Positions 1 through 5,093 of a DNA stretch of 5,206 bases are shown piece by piece. Source of the DNA: Nitrospirota bacterium (lineage in GTDB: Bacteria > Nitrospirota > RBG-16-64-22 > JACRHK01); assembly GCA_016217625.1 (NCBI GenBank), contig JACRHK010000074.1, positions 1-5,206 on the forward strand, given 5' to 3'. The translations under genes and the position numbers were made by a program. The notes below the pieces were generated by a model. That model was not told where the DNA came from, ran no database searches, and saw nothing but the letters and a program-made list of their open reading frames with translations. The number at the start of each line of letters is the position of its first letter. Positions within the stretch are counted from its first letter, which is position 1.

Positions 1-224
1 CTGTCTCAGCCTCTCCCCTCGATCGATTTACTCATGGGGAAGTGAAAGAAGCCGTCCGGCGCGGCTTTGAGATCCGCTTGGGCCGTCGCCTGGAGCCGGG
101 GACGCTCACCCGGGAAGAAGCGGAGACGACCGAAGCGCTCCTCAGCCGGAAGTATCGGTCGGAGGCATGGAACCTGGCAGGGGATCTTCCCGCAGGCGCC
201 GTTGCAGCGCGGCGAGGTAGTTGA
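1..224 (+). CDS. C-terminal end of a probable lipoate-protein ligase / octanoyltransferase-like protein (5' truncated by window edge)
   Basis: The frame is open from the left edge (first full codon at base 3) to a TGA at 222-224, giving the last 73 residues. The visible segment contains VKEAVRRGFE, then LEPGTLTREEAE, then KYRSEAWNLAG. This order (a helix with a 'GFE' end, 'LEPG-LT-EE', then 'KY-S-WN') matches my memory of the C-terminus of the LplA/LipM-type biotin/lipoate ligase fold, which attaches lipoyl or octanoyl groups to lipoyl domains in the cytoplasm. The catalytic core lies outside the window, so the family call rests on about 45 residues. The last 15 or so residues (GDLPAGAVAARRGS) look like unconserved read-through into the mutS 3' end. 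The gene converges on mutS and overlaps it by 83 bp. The start lies off the window; the GTG at 42 is an internal Val codon. Alternative: an unrelated protein with a similar charged helical tail. Confidence 0.6.
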   Translation, partial: VSASPLDRFTHGEVKEAVRRGFEIRLGRRLEPGTLTREEAETTEALLSRKYRSEAWNLAGDLPAGAVAARRGS

Positions 225-2409
225 GCGCGTCGATCGGCGTCATCCGCTCCAGCGGAAGCGCCAGGATCTCCCGGGCCGCAGACTGCTGCTTCCCGTAAAA
301 CAGATCGAGCTGCCGTTCCGAACCCTTCTCGGCATCCCCGCTCTGAGGATGATCCTCGCGGGAGCTCCCCTCCAGATCCTCAAGGATGGCCCTCGCCCTC
401 GCCACCACCTCGGACGGCACCCCCGCCAGCGTCGCGACGTGCAGCCCGTAGCTCCGATCGGCGCTCCCCTCTATGATCTTTCTGAGGAAGATGATCTCCT
501 CGTTCCACTCGCGGACGAGCGCCACGCAGTTCCGCACGCCGGAGACCGTTTCCGCCAACGCCGTCAGCTCGTGGTAATGCGTGGCGAAGAGGGTCCTGGC
601 CCGGGTGCGCGCGGCCAGGTGCTCGACCACGGCCCACGCGATGCTGAGGCCGTCATACGTGCTGGTCCCCCGGCCCACTTCATCCAGGACGATCAGGCTG
701 CGCGGGGTCGCATTGTGCAGGAGGTTCGCCGTCTCCTGCATCTCCACCATGAAGGTCGACTGCCCCCGAAAGAGGGCGTCGGTGGCGCCGATGCGGGTGA
801 AGATGCGATCGACCGTGCCGATGCGGGCCTCCCGGGCCGGGACAAAGCTTCCCATCTGCGCCAGCAGGACGATGAGCGCGACCTGCCGGAGGTAGGTGGA
901 CTTGCCCGCCATATTGGGTCCGGTGATGATCAGGATCCGGCGATCGCTCCCGTCCATGGAGGTGTCGTTCGGGACGAACGGCTCCCCCGCTTCCCGCGCC
1001 TCGACGACCGGATGCCGCCCATCCACGATGGCGATCTCCTCCCCCGAATCCACCCGGGGGCGGACATACCCCCGGCGCGCGGCCGCCTCGGCCAGGGACT
1101 GCAGGGCATCGAGCGCTGCAACGGCCTCGGCGGTCTGCAGCACCCGGCGAAGCTCCTTCGCGGCCGCCTCACGGAGCTGGACGAAGAGGCGCTCTTCCAA
1201 TTCCTGGATCCGCTCCTCCGCGTGGAGGATCTTCTCTTCGAGCTCCCGCAGCTCCGCGGTGGTGAACCGCTCGCCGCCCGTGAGGGTCTGTTTGCGCTGG
1301 TATTCGGCGGGGATCTTCCCCAACTGCGCCTTGGTCGCCTCGAGATAGTAGCCGAAGACCCGGTTGTACCCGACCCGGAGTGTGGGGATTCCCGTCCGCT
1401 CCCGCTCCCTGGCTTCGAGATCCACAATCCACCGGCGCGCGTCCCGCTTGATCGATCGCAACGAATCCAGCTCGGGGGAGTGCCCTTCACGGATGACGCC
1501 CCCCTCTCGCGGGAGATAGGGAGGCTCATCCACCAAGACCGCCTCCAGCAGGCGGTGGAGGTCCTGCAGGTCATCCAATGCATCGGCCATGCGCCTGAGC
1601 AGGGGAGCGGTCGCCTGACCCAACAGGGACTGCATCGCAGGGAGCGCCTGAAGGGACTGCCGGAGGGCCGCAAGGTCCTTGGGGTGCGCCGCGCCCAGGC
1701 TGACCCGGCTCATCAGACGTTCCAGGTCCTGCACCTCTTTGAAGTGCGAGCGGAGCGCCGCCCGGAGCCTGCCTTCCTCATGGAGGTTCTCCACCGCCTG
1801 CTGCCGTTCGGCGATCTGCGCCGGGTCGAGGAGCGGCTGGAGAATCCAACTCCGGAGGCGCCTCCCCCCCATGGCCGTGACCGTCTCGTCCAGGACCTCC
1901 CACAGGGTCCCTTTCGTCGAGCCGTCCGCGAGGTTGCGGAAGATCTCCAGCGTGCGCAACGCGGTCTGATCGAGCACGAGCGACGCGGCCCGGGCCGCCG
2001 GCCGCACCCGGATGATGTGGGCCAGCGCGCCCTTCTGCGTCTGCTCGAGATAGTGGAGCGCCGCGCCCCCCGCGCGGATCCCCAGATCCAGCCCCTCGCA
2101 CCCATACCCCTCCAGCGAGGGCGTGTGGAACTGGCGGAGCAGCCGCTGATAGGCCTCGTCCCGGCCGAAGACCCACCCCTCGACGGGATGCACAGGTGGC
2201 GGGGTCGGCCCGATGCACGCCGCGCGCAGGGCCGCAAGCCGTGGGTCGTCCCGCCGATCCTCGGAGATCAGGATCTCTTTGGGCTCAAACCGCCCGATCG
2301 CCCCGCTCGCCTCCCGCAAGGCCGTCTCCCCCCGGGCTTCATCCAACAGGAACTCCCCCGTGGAGAGATCGACGAACGCCAGGCCGATCCCTTCCCGCTC
2401 CAGGGCCAC
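142..2409 (-). CDS. mutS: MutS C-terminal fragment: connector, core/lever/clamp, ATPase and dimerisation domains (755 aa from an internal GTG)
   Basis: This is the open frame downstream of the amber codon. The GTG at 2409 is the first standard start codon, but it is an ordinary Val of the family's AAV-AL segment and probably not a natural start. An AAGGAG at 2433-2428 lies 18 nt upstream, too far for normal initiation; it sits 9 nt before a CTG at 2418-2416, so CTG reinitiation is conceivable but speculative. The product would keep the complete ABC-type ATPase (Walker A and B, signature-region STFMVEM) and the clamp-binding and dimerisation tail, but lack mismatch recognition, superficially like MutS-related proteins without domain I. 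If the TAG is an error or is read through, this fragment does not exist as a separate protein. Confidence 0.7.
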   Translation of the reverse strand: MALEREGIGLAFVDLSTGEFLLDEARGETALREASGAIGRFEPKEILISEDRRDDPRLAALRAACIGPTPPPVHPVEGWVFGRDEAYQRLLRQFHTPSLEGYGCEGLDLGIRAGGAALHYLEQTQKGALAHIIRVRPAARAASLVLDQTALRTLEIFRNLADGSTKGTLWEVLDETVTAMGGRRLRSWILQPLLDPAQIAERQQAVENLHEEGRLRAALRSHFKEVQDLERLMSRVSLGAAHPKDLAALRQSLQALPAMQSLLGQATAPLLRRMADALDDLQDLHRLLEAVLVDEPPYLPREGGVIREGHSPELDSLRSIKRDARRWIVDLEARERERTGIPTLRVGYNRVFGYYLEATKAQLGKIPAEYQRKQTLTGGERFTTAELRELEEKILHAEERIQELEERLFVQLREAAAKELRRVLQTAEAVAALDALQSLAEAAARRGYVRPRVDSGEEIAIVDGRHPVVEAREAGEPFVPNDTSMDGSDRRILIITGPNMAGKSTYLRQVALIVLLAQMGSFVPAREARIGTVDRIFTRIGATDALFRGQSTFMVEMQETANLLHNATPRSLIVLDEVGRGTSTYDGLSIAWAVVEHLAARTRARTLFATHYHELTALAETVSGVRNCVALVREWNEEIIFLRKIIEGSADRSYGLHVATLAGVPSEVVARARAILEDLEGSSREDHPQSGDAEKGSERQLDLFYGKQQSAAREILALPLERMTPIDALNYLAALQRRLREDPLPGSMPPTDTSG
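298..312 (-). other. Predicted sliding-clamp (DnaN) binding motif QLDLF in MutS
   Basis: Codons CAG CTC GAT CTG TTT encode Q839-L-D-L-F843 in a low-conservation acidic linker between the ATPase domain and the C-terminal dimerisation helices. This equals the consensus bacterial beta-clamp motif QL[SD]LF, and its place matches where E. coli MutS carries its clamp motif (QMSLL, near residue 812). It would tether MutS to replication forks. Clamp binding is inferred from the motif alone. Confidence 0.7.
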
Positions 2410-2451
2410 GGCAGCCAGGAAGTGGTGCTCCTTCGCCTCCAGGAGGGATTC

Positions 2452-2454
2452 CTA
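2452..2454 (-). other. In-frame TAG (amber) codon within mutS
   Basis: The coding strand reads GTC CTG TAG GAA TCC CTC CTG GAG, giving V-L-stop-E-S-L-L-E. The flanking residues match the family's TPGT-L-x-ES/EALL segment. As I recall the Thermus aquaticus MutS sequence, it reads LLQESLL here, placing Gln at the stop. CAG to TAG is a single C-to-T transition, so Gln is the simplest ancestral residue; Glu (GAG) or Lys (AAG) would also be one change away. Confidence 0.92.
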
Positions 2455-2826
2455 CAGGACGGCGCCCGGGCTGATGATCCGGACCACCTCGCGGCGGACG
2501 AGCCCCTTGGCCGCGCGGGGGTCTTCCACCTGCTCGACCAAGGCGACACGGAATCCCTGCCGGATCAGCTTGGCGATGTAGAGGTCTGCCGTGTGGTAGG
2601 GGACGCCGCAGAAGGGGACGGGGTCGTCGGAGTGGCGGTTGCGGGTGGTCAGGGCGATGTCCAGGGCGCGGGAGGCGGTGAGGGCGTCTTCTTCGAACAT
2701 CTCGTAGAAGTCGCCCAACCGGAAGAAAACGATGGCGTCCTGGTGCCGGCGCTTGATCTCCCGGTACTGGCGGAGGAGCGGCGTGCCGTGTTCGGAGTTA
2801 CGTCGAGTCTCCTTGTCTCTTTTCAT
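2452..2826 (-). CDS. mutS: MutS N-terminal fragment: mismatch-recognition domain I only (124 aa)
   Basis: This is the part of mutS before the amber codon. It encodes nearly exactly domain [12 protein letters not shown] at 15-25, the mismatch-probing motif GDFYEMF at 38-44, [10 protein letters not shown] in the middle, and [14 protein letters not shown] leading to ISPGAVL at the end. Alone it would have the Phe-X-Glu wedge but no clamp, lever or ATPase, so repair activity is not expected. The ATG at 2826 is the first in-frame start after an upstream in-frame TAA. It has no recognisable Shine-Dalgarno: the preceding bases are the AT-rich heptamer tract (AACAATTAACA). An AAGGAG occurs inside codons 5-6 but no ATG, GTG or TTG follows it at a useful distance. 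Confidence 0.75.
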   Translation of the reverse strand: MKRDKETRRNSEHGTPLLRQYREIKRRHQDAIVFFRLGDFYEMFEEDALTASRALDIALTTRNRHSDDPVPFCGVPYHTADLYIAKLIRQGFRVALVEQVEDPRAAKGLVRREVVRIISPGAVL

Positions 2827-2860
2827 TGTTAATTGTTCATTGTTAATTGGTTAATTGTTG
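2825..2860. repeat. AT-rich heptamer tandem array (left part), consensus ATTGTTA
   Basis: On the + strand the units are ATTGTTA, ATTGTTC, ATTGTTA, ATTGGTTA (one base longer) and ATTGTTG, end to end. The first unit shares two bases with the mutS start codon (CAT at 2824-2826 on the + strand), so the array forms the whole immediate upstream region of mutS. The same period resumes to the right of the inverted-repeat element, suggesting one original array that was split. Confidence 0.85.
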
Positions 2861-2870
2861 ATGCTCTCGT

Positions 2871-2901
2871 AAAAAGTCGTCATACCCGCGAAAGCGGGTA
2901 T
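2871..2901 (-). terminator. Terminator-like hairpin downstream of the cyclase gene (second)
   Basis: On the minus strand, ATACCCGC-TTTC-GCGGGTAT gives a perfect 8-bp GC-rich stem. After 6 nt (GACGAC) comes a run of five Ts. It stands in tandem with the hairpin at 2934-2953 and has the same orientation relative to mutS. The gap to the T-run lowers confidence. Confidence 0.3.
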
Positions 2902-2923
2902 CCAGGACCCAAACAACTGCCCG

Positions 2924-2953
2924 AAAAAACTGGATTCCCGTTTTCACGGGAAT
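2924..2953 (-). terminator. Terminator-like hairpin downstream of the cyclase gene (first)
   Basis: On the minus strand, ATTCCCGT-GAAA-ACGGGAAT forms a perfect 8-bp stem closed by a GAAA tetraloop. It is followed after 4 nt (CCAG) by six Ts. The stem and T-run are oriented to stop transcription coming from the cyclase gene before mutS. The 4-nt gap before the T-run makes it weaker than a canonical intrinsic terminator, and the structure may serve the repeat element rather than termination. Confidence 0.4.
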
Positions 2954-2993
2954 GACGGGAAAAGACTATTTAAGACTTTTTGCGAGAGCATCA

Positions 2994-3089
2994 ATCGTTA
3001 ATTGTTGATTGCTCATCTCTCATTGCTCATTGCTCATTGCTCATTGCTCATTGACTTATTGACTTATTGACGTATTGACGTATTTACTC
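2994..3089. repeat. Heptamer/octamer tandem array (right part): ATTGCTC x4, ATTGACTT x2, ATTGACGT x2 and degenerate units
   Basis: The + strand reads ATCGTTA (2994), ATTGTTG (3001), ATTGCTC (3008), ATCTCTC (3015), then four perfect ATTGCTC units (3022-3049). The period then changes to 8 bp: ATTGACTT twice (3050-3065), ATTGACGT twice (3066-3081) and ATTTACTC (3082-3089). There are no spacers between units, so this is not a CRISPR array. It fills most of the gap between the cyclase stop and the inverted-repeat element. It resembles the short tandemly repeated heptamers described in cyanobacteria, but the host here is GC-rich and not evidently cyanobacterial. Confidence 0.88.
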
Positions 3090-3104
3090 ATTCCTCACTG
3101 CTTT

Positions 3105-5093
3105 TCACTCCTGACTTCTGACTCCTGACTTCTGACCTCTCGTATAAGAAACCCCGTAGATCGGAAACGCCTTCTCCACCCCCTTGAAGAGAGCATCGCC
3201 CACATAAGCGATCTCGATGGATCGGCCGAGGACCTTATCGTAGAAGGAGAGCCCCCGCTCCGCCTCCTGCGCTCCCCCCCCCAGGACCTCCCGGATCGCC
3301 TCCACCGCGTCCAGGCTGAGCGCGATGCCGATGTTGGAGAGATGGCCCCGATCATCCACTGCCACGCCGGCGACCACCCGCTTCCGGTGCAACCGGGAGG
3401 CCAGGTAACTGCGGAACCTCCCCTCCTCCACCTGCCCGGTGAGGCTCTGGGCGAGAGACTCGATCATCTCGTTGAACTCCTCTTTCCGCTCCTCCTCCAG
3501 CGAGGGGTCCGACTCGTGGGTGGAAGAGAGGCGGCCGGCGAAATTCACGTGGCGGCCGATGACCGTGATCTCCCGGCGCGCCTCGTCCGGCAGAAAATGG
3601 GCCACGAAGACCCTGCCGGTATGCAGGCTGACCCCCATGTGAAAGTTGGTGGCCTTCCTCGACCGCAGCTCGGCCATCATCTCCTGGATCTGCAGGGCGG
3701 TCCTGAGGGCCCGCAGGGGATCCTGTCGATGGCCGGCGGGGATCCCGAAGGTCACCATGACGCCGTCGCCGATGAACTTATCGATGCGGCCCCCGTGGGC
3801 GGCCACGATGCGGTTCAGGGGATCGAACACGGCGTAGAGTTGGTCCGTCAGCTCCCGCTCGGAGACGCCTGACTCCGAAGCCCGGGTAAATCCCCGGAGG
3901 TCGGCGAAGAGGATCGTGGCCGTCCTCGCGTTGTTGACTACCATGGCGGAGGCCCCGAAGGCGTACAGCCGCCCCTCCGCGAAGAGCCGGCTATGGGCCT
4001 CCTCGCGGCGCGTGCCCTCTTGCAGGACCTCGATCTTGTTGCGGAGGAGATGGAGGACCTCGCAACGCCGCAGCGCCGCGAGAATGGCCAGGAACTTCTC
4101 CAGCAGGTTGCCCCAGTGGCCGTGCCGCTCCTTCTCCTGCACCAGCACGGCGCTGGCCGAGAGCTGACGGGGAAGGTCCGAGTAATCCCGGAAAAGGTAC
4201 TCCAGGAGCTGGGGATGGAAGAGGATCCGCATCAACCCCCCTTCCGTCAGGCACTGTTCGGGTGCCAGCGAGGGAATCCAGCGCCGGAATTGCGCGTACA
4301 GCCCCTGGTCCTTTCCCGTAATCCCCTTGACCATTCGCTCCTTCAGCGCCACATAGAGGTCGCGGTACGCTTTGAAGCTCAGGGCGTATCGTCCCTGGCT
4401 GTTCTCGATGAGATGTTGGAGGTTGACCTGCTGGATGGTCACTTCGGCAAGGGGGAACTGGTCGTGGAAGATCGCCTGAACCAGCGCGGGGGTGAAGTCG
4501 CGGCCCAGTTGGAACGCGGCCGCCTCCCATCCATCTCCCCCGATCTGGCGGAGGGCCCGCTGCTGGGCGGACGCCAAGATTCCTCCGACCAGGGGGGCCA
4601 GACGGTACCTGACCGTGGGAGAGGCGCTGCCCCGCGCCGACTGCTCCAGCAGGATCTGTGCGATCTTCTTCGAATACGCGATCCAGAACAGATTCAGCAA
4701 CCCCCTCCGGCGATCCTGCCGGATGATGCGAGTGAGGAGGGATTCCAACTGGCTGAGGAGCGCCTCTTCCACGGTGCCCCGCTGCGAAGGGATCTCCACG
4801 CCCGCCGCGTGCTGGCCCGCCTGAGGCGGGCCGCCCCGCTCCGAGCGCGGGAAGCTTTCCCTCAGCGTCCCTTTCTCCACGGCGGACGCGAGATCCTCGA
4901 TGCAGGCCTGCGTGGCCGGCAGCAGGTTCGCCGGCATCTCGACGTAGACCCTCCCTTTCTCCGAGCGGAAGAGGTCTTCTTCCGGAAGAAGGGGGAGCCG
5001 TCCCCCGAAGAGATCCTCGACCTCCCGCGTTTCCCCCACCAGGAAGCGGAGATGCTTCGTCTCGGCGGCCGAGAAGTAGAAGACCTTGGTCAC
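3105..5093 (-). CDS. Class III adenylate cyclase with long unrecognised N-terminal region (662 aa)
   Basis: It is predicted to convert ATP to cAMP. Numbered from the GTG at 5093, the catalytic domain starts near 390 with TATILFADLRGFT. Metal-binding Asp residues are D398 (FAD) and D443 (FIGDG). The adenine-pocket pair is K439 and T510 (DKFIGD; EITVIG); Lys/Thr is typical of bacterial class IIIb adenylate, not guanylate, cyclases. The transition-state residues N517 and R521 (VNFAGR) are present, so the enzyme should be active. After R521 the usual final strands (here YVGDALFKGVEKAFPIYGV) come about 75-80 residues later than normal, with a charged insert between. Residues 1-390 have no membrane segment and no domain I recognise: about 75 N-terminal residues, a Gly/Pro/Gln linker near 83-105, then a long helical region. 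The GTG is preferred over an ATG at 5168 because it overlaps the upstream stop (GTGA), has a strong SD, and the extension reads in the wrong frame through the upstream gene. The last 10 residues come from a repeat. Confidence 0.9.
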   Translation of the reverse strand: MTKVFYFSAAETKHLRFLVGETREVEDLFGGRLPLLPEEDLFRSEKGRVYVEMPANLLPATQACIEDLASAVEKGTLRESFPRSERGGPPQAGQHAAGVEIPSQRGTVEEALLSQLESLLTRIIRQDRRRGLLNLFWIAYSKKIAQILLEQSARGSASPTVRYRLAPLVGGILASAQQRALRQIGGDGWEAAAFQLGRDFTPALVQAIFHDQFPLAEVTIQQVNLQHLIENSQGRYALSFKAYRDLYVALKERMVKGITGKDQGLYAQFRRWIPSLAPEQCLTEGGLMRILFHPQLLEYLFRDYSDLPRQLSASAVLVQEKERHGHWGNLLEKFLAILAALRRCEVLHLLRNKIEVLQEGTRREEAHSRLFAEGRLYAFGASAMVVNNARTATILFADLRGFTRASESGVSERELTDQLYAVFDPLNRIVAAHGGRIDKFIGDGVMVTFGIPAGHRQDPLRALRTALQIQEMMAELRSRKATNFHMGVSLHTGRVFVAHFLPDEARREITVIGRHVNFAGRLSSTHESDPSLEEERKEEFNEMIESLAQSLTGQVEEGRFRSYLASRLHRKRVVAGVAVDDRGHLSNIGIALSLDAVEAIREVLGGGAQEAERGLSFYDKVLGRSIEIAYVGDALFKGVEKAFPIYGVSYTRGQKSGVRSQE
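3107..3141. repeat. Second heptamer array, ACTCCTG/ACTTCTG, overlapping the cyclase 3' end
   Basis: Two perfect 14-bp copies of ACTCCTGACTTCTG (3107-3120 and 3121-3134) are followed by a degenerate unit, ACCTCTC. Each 14-mer is two related heptamers. On the minus strand this array encodes the final cyclase residues (GQKSGVRSQE), and the stop codon at 3107-3105 shares one base with the array. The unit differs from the AT-rich array next door but has the same 7-bp period. Confidence 0.88.
4814..4832. repeat. Palindromic element inside the cyclase coding region
   Basis: GGCCCGCC-TGA-GGCGGGCC is a perfect 8-bp inverted repeat with a 3-nt loop. It is translated in frame as GPPQAGQ (residues 88-94) within a low-complexity stretch linking the N-terminal segment to the helical region. 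It may be a small palindromic repeat that inserted into the gene, or a chance GC-rich palindrome. A single copy is visible here. Confidence 0.5.

Larger units (their letters stand above)
142..2826 (-). pseudogene. mutS: DNA mismatch repair protein MutS, full length but interrupted by an in-frame amber codon at codon 125
   Basis: MutS binds mismatches as a clamp-like dimer and recruits MutL through its ATPase. The frame spans 894 codons plus TGA, normal for the family (E. coli is 853 aa). Numbered from the ATG at 2826 and counting the TAG as codon 125, it shows: the mismatch-reading Phe-X-Glu as F40-Y41-E42 in GDFYEMF; the connector domain start near 146-159 (GIGLAFVDLSTGEF); the core motif GYNRVFGYYLE (486-496); Walker A GPNMAGKST (636-644); STFMVEM (690-696); Walker B LIVLDE (711-716); FATHYHE (748-754); a clamp-type motif QLDLF (839-843); and a C-terminal dimerisation-type helix MTPIDALNYL (862-871). 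The lesion is TAG at 2454-2452, directly after ISPGAVL. Both halves are in the same frame, so this is a substitution, not a frameshift. No other damage is visible, so the event is very recent, a base-calling or assembly error, or a recoded codon. Confidence 0.9.
2858..2994. mobile_element. 137-bp MITE-like element with 21-bp terminal inverted repeats and two internal hairpins
   Basis: The left arm (2858-2878) and the reverse complement of the right arm (2974-2994) match at 20 of 21 bases; the only mismatch is T versus C at 2870. Core of the arm: GATGCTCTCG, a T or C, then AAAAAGTC. Inside, two 27-bp units (2879-2905 and 2930-2956) are inverted copies of each other, each with a perfect 8-bp hairpin. 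No open frame fits inside, so any movement would need a transposase elsewhere. A 12-bp direct repeat, TTAATTGTTGAT, occurs at 2851-2862 and 2998-3009, overlapping the left end and just outside the right end. The size, inverted ends and lack of coding capacity fit a MITE. It could also be a REP/BIME-like repeat cluster. I recall similar hairpin-rich repeats in deltaproteobacterial and related genomes but cannot confirm a family. Confidence 0.75.

Noticed and set aside
2409..2454. A frameshift as the cause of the split mutS.
   Set aside because: Both fragments are in the same reading frame and the intervening codons read ESLLEAKEHHFLAA, normal for the family. Only a single stop codon interrupts.
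2452..2454. Pyrrolysine or another dedicated amber-recoding mechanism in mutS.
   Set aside because: MutS is not a known pyrrolysine protein, the position is not catalytic, and no supporting genes are visible. A substitution or sequencing error is simpler.
67..2832. A 921-codon open frame on the + strand opposite mutS, uninterrupted by the mutS amber codon.
   Set aside because: The translation is rich in Arg, Pro, Leu and Gly with no recognisable motif and mirrors mutS codon by codon. Long antisense frames are expected opposite GC-rich genes.
2967..2994. A sigma-70-like promoter for mutS: TTGATG (2994-2989, minus) and TTAAAT (2973-2968).
   Set aside because: The spacing is 15 bp, the -10 has only four consensus bases, and both lie in or beside the inverted repeat of an AT-rich region. 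Too weak to list.
2994..3141. Possible CRISPR array.
   Set aside because: The units are 7-8 bp, directly adjacent, with no unique spacers and no cas genes. These are tandem repeats.
3342..3872. Open frames on the + strand opposite the cyclase, and other short frames in both large genes.
   Set aside because: They are shadows of the cyclase and mutS with no motif, no SD support and skewed composition.
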